DNA from: JBHIKY01 sp042139015
GTDB lineage: Bacteria; Bacillota; Bacilli; Bacillales; Marinococcaceae
DNA length: 64,000 nt
Direction: 5' to 3'
Assembly: GCF_042139015.1 (NCBI RefSeq)
Contig: NZ_JBHIKY010000005.1
Location: 1 to 64,000, forward strand
Below are positions 7,997 through 16,087 of the stretch, piece after piece; the stretch's first letter is position 1; the number at the start of each line of letters is the position of its first letter. The notes beneath the pieces were generated by a model that had not been told where the DNA came from, made no database searches, and saw only the letters and a list, made by a program, of their open reading frames with translations. The position numbers were made by a program, and so were the translations under genes.

Positions 7997-8665
7997 ATGA
8001 GTTTTTCCGGAGAAAAAGCGGTTGTTGTTTTCAGCGGAGGCCAGGACAGCACCACCTGTCTTTTCTGGGCATTGAAACGTTTTGAAGAAGTGATTGCGGT
8101 AACGTTTCATTACGGTCAGCGTCATGCTGATGAAGTTGACGTGGCAGCCAGCATTGCCACAGAGCTCGAAGTGGAGCACCACGTGCTGGACATGGGGCTG
8201 TTGAACCAACTGGCGCCGAACGCTCTCACGCGCGAGAATATTGAGGTAACTGCAGGAGGAAAGGGGGAGCTTCCCTCAACATTTGTGGAAGGGCGCAATC
8301 TGCTGTTCTTTTCATTTGCATCGATTCTAGCCTCTCAAAAAGGGGCCAGGCACATTGTTACTGGAGTGTGTGAAACTGACTACAGCGGCTATCCGGACTG
8401 CCGCGATGTGTTTGTAAAATCACTGAATGTATCATTAAACCTCGCTCTTGATAAAGAGCTGGTTCTGCATACCCCGCTAATGTGGCTTAACAAAAAAGAA
8501 ACGTGGAAACTAGCAGACGAATTAGGCAGATTAAGCTTTGTGAAAAACAAGACCTTAACCTGCTACCACGGCATCCGTGGAGATGGCTGCGGAGAATGCC
8601 CTGCCTGCAGGCTGCGGCAGGACGGCTACCTTCAATATATGGATGAAAAGGAAAGGGAAAACTAA
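7997..8665 (+). CDS. queC: 7-cyano-7-deazaguanine synthase QueC
   Basis: 222 residues. It makes preQ0 from 7-carboxy-7-deazaguanine, ammonia and ATP in queuosine synthesis. It has the PP-loop SGGQDST (residues 13-19) and the C-terminal zinc-binding cysteines in CYHGIRGDGCGECPAC. The ATG at 7997 is chosen because AGAAGGAC precedes it; the reading frame stays open upstream to a TTG at 7967 that has no ribosome site. It is the first gene of queCDEF, overlapping or abutting queD by one base at the stop, which indicates translational coupling. Confidence 0.95.
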   Translation: MSFSGEKAVVVFSGGQDSTTCLFWALKRFEEVIAVTFHYGQRHADEVDVAASIATELEVEHHVLDMGLLNQLAPNALTRENIEVTAGGKGELPSTFVEGRNLLFFSFASILASQKGARHIVTGVCETDYSGYPDCRDVFVKSLNVSLNLALDKELVLHTPLMWLNKKETWKLADELGRLSFVKNKTLTCYHGIRGDGCGECPACRLRQDGYLQYMDEKEREN

Positions 8666-9105
8666 TGCTTCATCAATTTTATCCTCAAGTGATGCATGAC
8701 TTCAGGTATGAACTGAATAAGGATATGCATTTAGCAGCTGCTCATTTTATTCCAGATAGTGCTGCAGGTAAATGCATGGATATTCACGGGCATACGTATG
8801 TGATAAACGTTACGATTGCCGGCGATGAACTGAATCATACAGGCTTTCTGGCGGATTTTAAACTATTGAAGGAGATCGTGCACAAACGCTACGATCATAC
8901 TCTTTTAAATGACAAGGTAGAATTTAATGATCAGAAAGATCCGGCTGCTTTCCCTACGACGGAGGTTGTCGCAAAAACGCTCTGGAGCTTGATTCAGCGG
9001 GAGCTTGACAACTCTGAAAATAAACCTCGCTGTCTTCAGGTGCTTGTTCGTGAAACACCGACAAGCTATGTAATGTACCGCCCAAAGAAAGGAGATTTTG
9101 AGTGA
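8665..9105 (+). CDS. queD: 6-carboxy-5,6,7,8-tetrahydropterin synthase QueD
   Basis: 146 residues. It converts dihydroneopterin triphosphate to 6-carboxytetrahydropterin, the second step of preQ0 synthesis. The zinc histidines are His27 (AAAHF), His41 and His43 (IHGH), with the catalytic Cys37 in KCMDIHGH and the usual DHTLLND stretch. The ATG overlaps the queC stop, and the gene ends overlapping queE. Length and motifs fit the bacterial QueD group rather than eukaryote-type pyruvoyl-tetrahydropterin synthases, although it is somewhat longer than E. coli QueD. Confidence 0.93.
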   Translation: MLHQFYPQVMHDFRYELNKDMHLAAAHFIPDSAAGKCMDIHGHTYVINVTIAGDELNHTGFLADFKLLKEIVHKRYDHTLLNDKVEFNDQKDPAAFPTTEVVAKTLWSLIQRELDNSENKPRCLQVLVRETPTSYVMYRPKKGDFE

Positions 9106-9824
9106 TGAAAAAAATCCCCATACTAGAAATCTTTGGGCCGACGATTCAGGGAGAAGGAATGGTTATCGGACAAAAGACAATGTTTATTCGCACTGGGGGC
9201 TGTGATTATCGCTGTTCCTGGTGCGATTCTGCGTTTACATGGGACGGCTCGCAGCAGGCCGTATTAATGACGGCTCCGGAAATCATGGAGAAGCTTAAGG
9301 ACGCCGGTGGAAAGAATTTCAGCCATGTGACCATTTCTGGAGGCAATCCAGCTCTGCATAAAGGCTTAGCAGAAGTGGTGGAGATGCTTCAGCAAAAGGG
9401 GATCCGTACTGCAGTTGAAACACAGGGAAGCATATGGCAGGAATGGATGCTCGATATTGACGACGTGACCATTTCACCGAAGCCGCCCAGTTCTACTATG
9501 AAAACGGAATGGGAGCAGCTTGATTATTATGTAAAACGGTTAATCAGCCGTCCAGGAAAAAGCATGAGCCTCAAAATCGTGATTTTTAATGACAAAGATC
9601 TTGATTATTTAATACAGGTGCATGAACGCTATCCATCCGTCGAAATGTACGCCCAGACCGGAAACGATGAGCTGAGCGCCGAGGACAGCAGACAGCTGCG
9701 CGACCATCTGCTTGAGCGTTATCAGTGGCTTATTGAGAAAGTGACGAACTCAGAAAAATTAAACAGTGTCAAAGTTCTACCGCAGCTTCATACTCTGCTG
9801 TGGGGCAATAAACAAGGTGTGTAA
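9105..9824 (+). CDS. queE: 7-carboxy-7-deazaguanine synthase QueE (radical SAM)
   Basis: 239 residues. This radical SAM enzyme rearranges 6-carboxytetrahydropterin to 7-carboxy-7-deazaguanine. The [4Fe-4S] ligands are Cys33, Cys37 and Cys40 in GCDYRCSWC, the CX3CX2C form. GPTIQGEG near the N-terminus and SGGNPALH are typical of QueE substrate and SAM contacts. The start is ATG at 9105, overlapping the queD stop by one base with AAAGGAG upstream; a GTG at 9102 is less likely. Third gene of the operon. Confidence 0.94.
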   Translation: MKKIPILEIFGPTIQGEGMVIGQKTMFIRTGGCDYRCSWCDSAFTWDGSQQAVLMTAPEIMEKLKDAGGKNFSHVTISGGNPALHKGLAEVVEMLQQKGIRTAVETQGSIWQEWMLDIDDVTISPKPPSSTMKTEWEQLDYYVKRLISRPGKSMSLKIVIFNDKDLDYLIQVHERYPSVEMYAQTGNDELSAEDSRQLRDHLLERYQWLIEKVTNSEKLNSVKVLPQLHTLLWGNKQGV

Positions 9825-9843
9825 TGAAAGGAGCAGCCAGCAT

Positions 9844-10341
9844 ATGCCAGACCAGAATAGAAAAGATGTGGATCAGCTTTCCCATTTAGGAAGTGAAAAT
9901 ACTGTCTACACTTTCGAATATGATCCGACCCAGCTGGAGTCATTTGAAAATAATCACCCCGGCCGTGATTATTTTGTGAAATTTAACTGTCCAGAGTTTA
10001 CAACGCTTTGTCCAAAAACTGGGCAGCCCGATTTTGCCACCCTGTATATCAGCTACGTGCCGGATAAGAAAATGGTGGAGAGCAAGTCGCTGAAGCTGTA
10101 TTTATTCAGCTTCCGAAACCACGGCGGCTTTCATGAGGAAGCGGTTAATATGATTGTAAATGATTTAGTCGAGCTGATGGACCCCCGCTACCTTGAAGTG
10201 TGGGGAAAGTTTACTCCCCGTGGAGGAATTTCGATTGATCCGTATGTTAATTACGGCCGCCCTGGTACAAAATATGAAGAAATGGCAGCTAAGCGGCTGT
10301 TATACCACGATATGTATCCGGAAACGATTGACAACCGGTAG
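9844..10341 (+). CDS. queF: NADPH-dependent preQ0 reductase QueF
   Basis: 165 residues, the short monomodular (Bacillus-type) QueF. It reduces preQ0 to preQ1 with NADPH before tRNA insertion. It has the thioimide nucleophile Cys56 and general acid Asp63 in LCPKTGQPDF, then FRNHGGFHEE and TPRGGISIDP. The ATG at 9844 follows GAAAGGAGC by about 9 bases. The reading frame continues upstream into queE, but that part does not look like QueF. It is the last gene of queCDEF and is followed by a bidirectional terminator. Confidence 0.95.
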   Translation: MPDQNRKDVDQLSHLGSENTVYTFEYDPTQLESFENNHPGRDYFVKFNCPEFTTLCPKTGQPDFATLYISYVPDKKMVESKSLKLYLFSFRNHGGFHEEAVNMIVNDLVELMDPRYLEVWGKFTPRGGISIDPYVNYGRPGTKYEEMAAKRLLYHDMYPETIDNR

Positions 10342-10410
10342 AGCGCCAGTTTTCTAAAGTAATCGCTCAGCTCATACAGGTGAAGAAGATTGTGACTTTG
10401 TAATACAATG

Positions 10411-10446
10411 AAAAAACCGCCGGGGCACATATCCCGGCGGTTTTTA
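10411..10446. terminator. Bidirectional terminator between queF and the ytxH-like gene
   Basis: CCGCCGGG / CCCGGCGG stem (10418-10425 with 10433-10440) flanked by an A-run and a T-run, so it can serve both convergent transcripts. Confidence 0.85.
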
Positions 10447-10746
10447 CTTCTCCTGATTCGGTGTTGCTTCTCTCTCGGCAGCGAGTCTTGCCTGCTTTTT
10501 TAATATTTCCATTTCTGAGCATATCAGTTCATAGCGAACCTGGCCGGATTGGCGGCATTTTTCTTTACGTTCCCGGCAGCGCTGGGCAGCCGCAGAAGGA
10601 GACTCCTTTACTTTCCTGGCTGAACCAGCTGTCTTGGTGCGGGATGTTCTGCCATCTTGTGGTGCAAGCAGCAGGCCAGCCGCTGCGGAGATCAGCAGCC
10701 CGGCACCAGCTCCTGCCAATAAAGAGCCGCTGGATTTCCTGCTCAT
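10444..10746 (-). CDS. YtxH-like small membrane protein
   Basis: 100 residues. The N-terminal segment SLLAGAGAGLLISAAAGLLLAP is the glycine/alanine-rich membrane helix of the YtxH family, followed by a basic, helical, cytosolic or cell-wall-facing tail. Homologues sit in the general stress ytxGHJ operon of Bacillus, but their role is unclear. The ATG overlaps the stop of the upstream DUF948 gene by four bases, indicating coupling. It ends in the shared terminator at 10411-10446. Confidence 0.7.
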   Translation of the reverse strand: MSRKSSGSLLAGAGAGLLISAAAGLLLAPQDGRTSRTKTAGSARKVKESPSAAAQRCRERKEKCRQSGQVRYELICSEMEILKKQARLAAEREATPNQEK

Positions 10747-11192
10747 TGGGCTTGATTCCCTTCTTTAATTTCCTTTAACGTCTTACGCTTTTGTGTTAAA
10801 TAGTAGCCTAAAGCAAGCACGCCATATATTCCGCCAAGATCTCTGCGCTGGGTCTCTTCTTTTCCTTCTTCTGTATTGCGTTTCATGGACATCGTCATAT
10901 CCACGAGGGAGGACGACAGCTTTCTTGAGGCTTCTCCTGCATCGCCGACAATGTAAAAAAGAGGATTCAGTGCGCGCAGTTTTTCATTCAAATCAAGGAT
11001 GGTTTCGTTGCTGTTATGAATAACCAGCTCAGATTGATTCATAACCTCCTCAAGCTGCTCCGGCAGCTTTTCGACCGTCTTATCAACATCGGCAAGCACC
11101 TTTGTTAAATTCGAAAGAACTTTAATTAAAAAGATAACAAGTACAGCAAATGCAATGCCAAAAATAAGTATTCCGATTCCTAGCAGATCCAT
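10743..11192 (-). CDS. DUF948 (YtxG-like) membrane protein
   Basis: 149 residues with one N-terminal membrane helix (IGILIFGIAFAVLVIFLI), then a long amphipathic coiled-coil-like region with LTKVLADVDKTVEKLPEQLEEV heptads, and a more hydrophobic patch near GGIYGVLALGYYL. This is the DUF948/YtxG pattern. In Bacillus ytxG and ytxH are stress-induced neighbours, matching the order seen here. AGGAGG precedes the ATG at 11192. No biochemical role is known. Confidence 0.75.
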   Translation of the reverse strand: MDLLGIGILIFGIAFAVLVIFLIKVLSNLTKVLADVDKTVEKLPEQLEEVMNQSELVIHNSNETILDLNEKLRALNPLFYIVGDAGEASRKLSSSLVDMTMSMKRNTEEGKEETQRRDLGGIYGVLALGYYLTQKRKTLKEIKEGNQAQ

Positions 11193-11252
11193 AATGAAAA
11201 CCTCCTGTTAAGGGTTGATTGCTTCTGTATTTTTAAATTCGACATCTTTTGA

Positions 11253-11588
11253 TTAATTCCTTTCTTCATTTATCACATTGAGCATATCACCCATATATTC
11301 CCCAATTACCGGAACGGCCTGCAGCTGCGCTAAAATAAAAATGAGCAGTGCAATAAACAAACCAGCACCGATCGTCAGTCCGACGCCTCTTGCGATTCCT
11401 GCAATCAGATTCGTTTTGACAACCTCTCCTGGTTTAGTGTAGTGATAAGCCATATCTTTCATTCGTGATTTTGTCGTAATCTCATCGAGACGCTCGACAA
11501 CTTTTTCCAGCTTCTTTACATCTTCATGTTCAGGCGGCCGTTTCTTTGTCTCCAGCCGTTCATTGCGAACCTCTCGTTCTGCGCTCAC
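11253..11588 (-). CDS. DUF5665-type small membrane protein
   Basis: 111 residues from a GTG start at 11588, chosen because a perfect AGGAGG lies 6 bases upstream; an open frame extends to 11675 without a ribosome site. The N-terminal 50 residues are charged with a coiled-coil-like stretch (DVKKLEKVVERLDEI). A membrane segment GVGLTIGAGLFIALLIFILAQL follows, then a short tail. This matches my recollection of DUF5665 proteins, function unknown. It probably belongs with the downstream ytxG/ytxH-like pair. Confidence 0.65.
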   Translation of the reverse strand: MSAEREVRNERLETKKRPPEHEDVKKLEKVVERLDEITTKSRMKDMAYHYTKPGEVVKTNLIAGIARGVGLTIGAGLFIALLIFILAQLQAVPVIGEYMGDMLNVINEERN

Positions 11589-11765
11589 ACTAACCCTCCT
11601 ATTCCTGCATACAGAAAGCTTTTGATGTCTTCTTTTAGACTGATACCCCGGCAAACTTCGCTTCAAACCAAACATCTTAAAATACAGAAAATACTCTTAC
11701 AGGCAGTAAATAGTTTGGATCGAAAGAAATTATCAGGGAAAGAATGATCGGTGCTGTTTTTGAAA

Positions 11766-11887
11766 ACGATCAGCGAAAATCTCGATGTGATCAGCGGAAA
11801 TTTGAAATTCATGAGCGAAATTTGGAAAATGATCAGCGGAAAATTAAATTTGATCAGCGAAAATTCGAATTTGATCAAACTGCCAGA
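11766..11887. repeat. Short tandem repeat, about 21-23-base unit
   Basis: Five to six degenerate copies of a gatcagcg(g/a)aaatt-type unit start near 11767, 11788, 11810, 11829 and 11851, with a truncated gatcaaac end at 11872. It lies between the divergently transcribed DUF5665 gene and the PilZ gene, in a 370-base gap. Spacing is regular but has no unique spacers, so it is not CRISPR. Confidence 0.75.
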
Positions 11888-11958
11888 TCAAACTTCGGCA
11901 CTCCCTATATGAAGAATTAATAACATGTACCGATATAATAAAAAAAAGGGGGCAGGCC

Positions 11959-12618
11959 ATGACATCGGAACAATCGCTTCTGCAGGAAATCATTGTGATG
12001 GAAGGCAGCTTTGGGACAGGGGCCGGAAAAATTGTTGAGCTCAAACAAAATGTGTTTGGAATCGAATGGCTTGCCGGCATTAAAGAAAATAAGCCTGCAG
12101 CCGGGAATCTCGTCAACTGTCAGGTGGACCCGGTGGCTTCCGGACAAATTTACAGATTAAAAGCAGAAGTATTAACTTTTCATTCCTTTGATAATCGTCA
12201 AATTGTAAGAATTGCAGTAAAGCATTCCGAAATCTCCCAAAATAAAAGGCATCATACGCGGCTGACACTCCTCGGCTATTTTTCAACACCGGGTGCAGCA
12301 AGGTGGCGCTCGTTTCCGCCGCGTGATTCTCCCTGGAATAAGGGGGAGGTTATGGATATCGGAGAAGGAGGGGCTCGTCTGCTTACCAATACTTATTACG
12401 ATACCGGGCAGCTGATTGAATGTGAAATAAAAGAGCCTGTGTTTACAGTGGCAGAGCTTGTGCTGGCAAAGGTTACATCTGTAAATGAAAGACCAGGAAA
12501 AGGTTATCAGCTCGCTATGCAGTTTTTGAATTTATCGAGAAAAAATACAAGGCGGATAAAGCAGATGGTCGAAGCTGCAGGCAGGAGGATGGACAATAGA
12601 AAAATATATAAAAAATAA
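11959..12618 (+). CDS. PilZ-domain protein (c-di-GMP receptor candidate)
   Basis: 219 residues. An N-terminal beta-rich domain (about 1-90) is followed by a PilZ-type domain. The first c-di-GMP-binding element appears as KRHHTRL (near 95), close to RxxxR. The second is DIGEGGARL (near 134), an N/DxSxxG-like motif with a glycine in place of serine. No membrane segment. The layout resembles Bacillus YpfA/DgrA (YcgR-N plus PilZ), which acts on motility, but the second motif is imperfect, so ligand binding is not certain. Ribosome site AAAAAAAGGGGG before the ATG. Confidence 0.72.
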   Translation: MTSEQSLLQEIIVMEGSFGTGAGKIVELKQNVFGIEWLAGIKENKPAAGNLVNCQVDPVASGQIYRLKAEVLTFHSFDNRQIVRIAVKHSEISQNKRHHTRLTLLGYFSTPGAARWRSFPPRDSPWNKGEVMDIGEGGARLLTNTYYDTGQLIECEIKEPVFTVAELVLAKVTSVNERPGKGYQLAMQFLNLSRKNTRRIKQMVEAAGRRMDNRKIYKK

Positions 12619-12646
12619 ACGAAGACTCTGACCGCGGTCTTCGTTT
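12617..12646 (+). terminator. Terminator after the PilZ gene
   Basis: AAACGAAGAC (12617-12626) pairs perfectly with GTCTTCGTTT (12637-12646). The T-tail is short, so efficiency is uncertain. Confidence 0.6.
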
Positions 12647-12743
12647 ATACTTTAATGGTTTAATTTTATTAAAGAATAAAAGCATAAGCTGAGGCTGTCG
12701 CCTTTTAGAATGGGCGGCAGGCCAGGTTTTTCTTTATTTTCTC

Positions 12744-12929
12744 TTAAACATGAGTCAAATGCACGTAAGCGTTTTTCATCATATGATCGTGATGGATATA
12801 AGAATCATAAACCATTCGCAATGCTTCCTGTTCGTCTCCAATGGACTGAACTGCTTCGCTGAAGGAAGCCTCTAGAAAAGGATCCGTATTTACCATCTGT
12901 CTCATTCTTTCTGCGTGAAACTCCATCAT
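12744..12929 (-). CDS. Hypothetical small protein
   Basis: 61 residues, soluble, Met- and His-rich at both ends (MMEFHAERMRQM, HHDHMMKNAYVH). An AAGGGGG ribosome site lies before the ATG, which is the main reason for calling it. No recognised domain. It lies alone between the PilZ terminator and the dehydratase gene on the same strand. The His/Met clusters could bind metal, but that is speculation. Confidence 0.45.
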   Translation of the reverse strand: MMEFHAERMRQMVNTDPFLEASFSEAVQSIGDEQEALRMVYDSYIHHDHMMKNAYVHLTHV

Positions 12930-13022
12930 CTTTTCCCCCTTCTCGCTGCAATTTCTTTTACTACTAAGATATGCTCAAACTTTAAAAATGACCTCTAGGC
13001 CACTAGGAAGATGAGCGAAATA

Positions 13023-13319
13023 TTATTGCTGAATCTGGTCGTACAAGGAGTTGAATTTCTGGGCTGCATCGGTATCCTTTTCCGTGATGCCGCCTTCATC
13101 GTGTGTCGATAAATGTACGGTAATATCGGTATGATCGATAATAATTTTAGGATGGTGCTGCACTTCTTCGGCGTATTTCGACAATTCATCCACAAAAGAA
13201 ATACCAGTAAGAAATTGGTCGAACGTATAAATTTTACCAAGCGTTTTCGCGTCTTTTCGTTTCCATCCGGCTAAATCCTGCAGCTTTTCTTCAATCTGTT
13301 CATTTCGCAGCGTGGACAT
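13023..13319 (-). CDS. Pterin-4a-carbinolamine dehydratase
   Basis: 98 residues, the full family length. It dehydrates 4a-hydroxytetrahydropterin to quinonoid dihydropterin during aromatic amino acid hydroxylation. It has the EVQHHPKI signature (HHP at 55-57) and a later histidine in TVHLSTHDEGG. No phenylalanine hydroxylase gene is near, so the role here could be pterin recycling or moonlighting. An AAGGTAGGGT-like ribosome region precedes the ATG at 13319. Confident on family, not on physiological partner. Confidence 0.88.
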   Translation of the reverse strand: MSTLRNEQIEEKLQDLAGWKRKDAKTLGKIYTFDQFLTGISFVDELSKYAEEVQHHPKIIIDHTDITVHLSTHDEGGITEKDTDAAQKFNSLYDQIQQ

Positions 13320-13449
13320 AAGCTACCCTACCTTTCTTAGCTGTGTTACATGCAGTATACCCATGGAAAGCTTTTCTCTAAACGTTGAAAGGAAAAGCGT
13401 AATTTTTTCACGTATGGGGAAAAGATAGGAAAGAAGGGGGTCGAACTAA

Positions 13450-14286
13450 ATGTTAACGAAAAAGCTGGGAATTTGCCGAACGGAATATGGCAGGCTCATT
13501 GAAGTGCTGGTATGCTCTCCAGAAGAAATGAGAATTGAAGAAGTAATTAATCGAACACAGGAGAAATATGAAGAAATCGATCAAACGAAAGCGGTGGAAG
13601 AGCATAATTATTTTGTTCTCTTGCTTCGGGAGCACGGGGTTCATGTGCACTATCTGAAGCCCTCCGAAAAAATGCCTGAACAGGTGTTTACTAGAGATTT
13701 AGGATTTACCTCCGAACAGGGGATTATTCTCGGTTCGATGCGCACAGATATAAGACGCCCGGAAACGAACCGGTTTGAAGTCTGGATGGAGAAAAACGGC
13801 TGGGCGTATGACCAGATTACAAACGCACCATTAGAAGGAGGGGATGTCCTTCTGAGCGGAGATACAATATATATCGGGGAAAGCAGCCGCACAACGAGCG
13901 CTGCAATAGAGGCTGTCCAGGGAGCATTTTCTGATTATCAGGTAGTAGTCCTTCCTTTTGCGAAAGAATATCTGCACCTCGACTGTGTCTTTAACATACT
14001 TTCCGAGGACACTGCTCTGCTGTTTCCCGATGCACTGTCTGAAGAACATGTCAGCGTGCTGGAGAATAAATTCCATATCATACGTGTAAAACCGGAAGAA
14101 CAGTTTTATCTAGGGACAAATGTACTGTCGATCGGAGAAAAAAAGGTCTGTAGTCTTCCGGAAAATAAGCGGATCAATGAAGAAATGACCGCACGGGGGT
14201 TTACCGTGCTGCCGGTGCCATTTTCTGAAATTATTAAATCGGGGGGATCCTACCGCTGCTGTACGTTTCCACTTATCCGAGAATAG
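13450..14286 (+). CDS. Dimethylarginine dimethylaminohydrolase (DDAH)-like amidinotransferase-fold hydrolase
   Basis: 278 residues of the guanidino-group-modifying fold (arginine deiminase/DDAH superfamily). Motifs in order are FTRDLGF (metal-free substrate pocket), LEGGDV with the acidic residue, YLHLDCVF with the catalytic histidine, and GGSYRCCTFPL with the nucleophile cysteine close to the C-terminus. It probably hydrolyses methylated arginine or a related guanidine to citrulline plus amine; B. subtilis YkgA is a plausible counterpart. Substrate not determinable. Ribosome site GAAGGGGG. No operon partners. Confidence 0.8.
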   Translation: MLTKKLGICRTEYGRLIEVLVCSPEEMRIEEVINRTQEKYEEIDQTKAVEEHNYFVLLLREHGVHVHYLKPSEKMPEQVFTRDLGFTSEQGIILGSMRTDIRRPETNRFEVWMEKNGWAYDQITNAPLEGGDVLLSGDTIYIGESSRTTSAAIEAVQGAFSDYQVVVLPFAKEYLHLDCVFNILSEDTALLFPDALSEEHVSVLENKFHIIRVKPEEQFYLGTNVLSIGEKKVCSLPENKRINEEMTARGFTVLPVPFSEIIKSGGSYRCCTFPLIRE

Positions 14287-14558
14287 CCAGGGTAATAAAT
14301 ATGGAGCGTCGGGGGCGCCTTATATGGAGTCGAGCGCATAATTGGGAAAGGATGTAATTCAAAAGTAGGCAGCCGCATGGTTGACCTCAAAGAAGCGAAA
14401 CAGCACCTCCGCGTACGTCTCAAAAAGGTTTGGAAAGCTAGCTTGCTTCGTTAACGAAGGATGTACATTCAGCACGGAAACTGATACATTTAGAGGAGAG
14501 CGGTTATTTCAGCGTATTTTATTGAAGAAAATGTAAGATAATAATCGGGAAAAGTGGA
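14287..14558. other. Gene-free stretch before the propionate operon
   Basis: I see no coding signal, structured RNA or repeat that I can name here. The regulatory signals of the operon begin at 14559. Confidence 0.5.
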
Positions 14559-14587
14559 TTGACAAACAAAAAAAAGTTTTTTAAAAT
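14559..14587 (+). promoter_or_regulatory. Sigma-A promoter of the propionyl-CoA operon
   Basis: A perfect -35 TTGACA (14559-14564) and -10 TAAAAT (14582-14587) with a 17-base spacer. Transcription would start around 14594, just ahead of the TetR-type operator. Confidence 0.85.
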
Positions 14588-14596
14588 ATTAGATGC

Positions 14597-14614
14597 AGAC
14601 TGACTAGTCGGTCT
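14597..14614 (+). promoter_or_regulatory. TetR-family operator (imperfect 18-bp palindrome)
   Basis: AGACTGACTAGTCGGTCT, with two arms around a GACTAGTC centre. Its form is like the FadR (YsiA) operators of Bacillus, which have a TGA-TA-TCA core. It lies at the predicted transcription start, a position that blocks initiation. The TetR gene within the same operon (16088) is the obvious candidate ligand-responsive repressor. Binding is inferred. Confidence 0.72.
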
Positions 14615-14631
14615 AAACTCCGTATTGTTTG

Positions 14632-14645
14632 TGTAATCGCTTACT
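14632..14645 (+). promoter_or_regulatory. cre site (CcpA) in the operon leader
   Basis: TGTAATCGCTTACT matches TGWAANCGNTNWCA except the last base. It lies downstream of the promoter, where CcpA acts as a roadblock. A second, better site lies at 17446. Confidence 0.65.
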
Positions 14646-14697
14646 TTTTATGGAAATCATAAAGTGATACTTATTCAATGGAAAAGGAAGGTGCCAG

Positions 14698-16050
14698 ATG
14701 TTTAAAAGAATACTTATAGCGAACCGGGGAGAAATTGCCGTTCGGATCATCCGGGCCTGCAAGGAAATGGATATTGAAACTGTTGCAGTTTACTCCGAAG
14801 CGGATCGTGAAGCGCTGCACGTACTTATGGCCGACGAAGCATACTGCATCGGGCCGAATTCCTCCGCAGAAAGCTACTTAAAAAAGACTAATTTAATTTC
14901 AACTGCATTAAAAACTGGTTCAGAAGCTGTGCATCCAGGTTACGGATTTCTCGCAGAAAATGCAGAGTTCGCAGAAATCTGTGCTGATCACGATCTTACG
15001 TTTATCGGTCCTTCTCCGGAAGCGATCAATAAGATGGGTGCCAAAGCTGTAGCAAGAGAAACGATGGAAGCGGCCGGCGTTCCGATTGTGCCGGGAACAG
15101 ATGGAATTATAAACAATGAAGAAGAAGCCGCAGACACAGCAGAGGAGATCGGCTACCCTGTCATAGTCAAAGCGACAGCAGGCGGAGGAGGAAAAGGAAT
15201 GCGGGTCGCCAATGATCGATCCGAACTAAAAAAAGCGATCAGCATGGCTCAACAGGAAGCAGCTACTGCTTTCGGCAACTCCGGTGTTTACATGGAGAAA
15301 TTCGTTGAAGAGCCGCGCCACGTAGAAATTCAAATTATGGCGGACCAGCATGGGAACGTCGTTCATTTCGGGGAGAGAGACTGCTCCATTCAGCGCCGGC
15401 ATCAAAAGCTTGTCGAAGAAGCGCCATCACCTGCCCTCGATGAGAATACGCGCCAGGCGATGGGAAACGCCGCGGTGAAAGCTGCGGAAGCGGTCCAGTA
15501 CTGCGGAGCCGGCACCGTCGAATTTTTACTGGATAAACATAAAAAGTTTTATTTCATGGAAATGAATACTCGAATTCAAGTGGAGCATCCAGTGACCGAA
15601 GAAGTGACCGGTATTGACTTAATAAAAGAACAGATACGGGCTGCTGCAGGTGAGAGGCTCACCGTAAAGCAGGAGGATATTGTAATTGAAGGATGGGCGA
15701 TTGAATGCAGGATTAATGCGGAAAACCCGGAGAAAAACTTTATGCCCACTCCTGGCAAAATAGATATGTACCTTCCGCCCGGCGGATTCGGGGTACGCGT
15801 CGACAGCTCCGTTTACCCAGGATATGCGATCTCTCCTTACTATGATTCAATGGTAGCAAAGCTGATTGTCCGTGGGAACACCAGGGAAGAGGCAATTTCA
15901 AGAATGAAGAGAGCGTTGTCAGAATTCGTGGTAGAAGGGGAAGGGGTAGAAACAACCATTCCATTTCATTTAAAATTATTCTCACACGAAGTATTTGTAT
16001 CAGGTGAGTTTAATACGAAATTTTTAGATCAATATTCTATTATGGATTAA
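14698..16050 (+). CDS. Biotin carboxylase subunit of an acyl-CoA (probably propionyl-CoA) carboxylase
   Basis: 450 residues. It carboxylates biotin on the carrier protein with ATP and bicarbonate. It has the ATP-grasp glycine loop KATAGGGGKGMRV (about 159-171), the HQKLVEEAPSP motif and the MNTRIQVEHPVTE catalytic region, all intact. It is AccC-like, but the operon also holds its own carrier, carboxyltransferase and both methylmalonyl-CoA mutase subunits, so a propionyl-CoA carboxylase role is more likely than fatty acid synthesis. The ribosome site AAAAGGAAGG precedes the ATG. First gene of the operon. Confidence 0.9.
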   Translation: MFKRILIANRGEIAVRIIRACKEMDIETVAVYSEADREALHVLMADEAYCIGPNSSAESYLKKTNLISTALKTGSEAVHPGYGFLAENAEFAEICADHDLTFIGPSPEAINKMGAKAVARETMEAAGVPIVPGTDGIINNEEEAADTAEEIGYPVIVKATAGGGGKGMRVANDRSELKKAISMAQQEAATAFGNSGVYMEKFVEEPRHVEIQIMADQHGNVVHFGERDCSIQRRHQKLVEEAPSPALDENTRQAMGNAAVKAAEAVQYCGAGTVEFLLDKHKKFYFMEMNTRIQVEHPVTEEVTGIDLIKEQIRAAAGERLTVKQEDIVIEGWAIECRINAENPEKNFMPTPGKIDMYLPPGGFGVRVDSSVYPGYAISPYYDSMVAKLIVRGNTREEAISRMKRALSEFVVEGEGVETTIPFHLKLFSHEVFVSGEFNTKFLDQYSIMD

Positions 16051-16087
16051 TGGAATGATTCTCCATTCAGAAAGCAGGTGATACAGA

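Noticed and set aside
11663..11878. 71-codon minus-strand frame with repeated SLI/FSL units
   Set aside because: Coding appearance is an artefact of the tandem repeat; no ribosome site.
11766..11887. CRISPR array
   Set aside because: Units are degenerate, lack unique spacers of constant size, and no cas genes are near.
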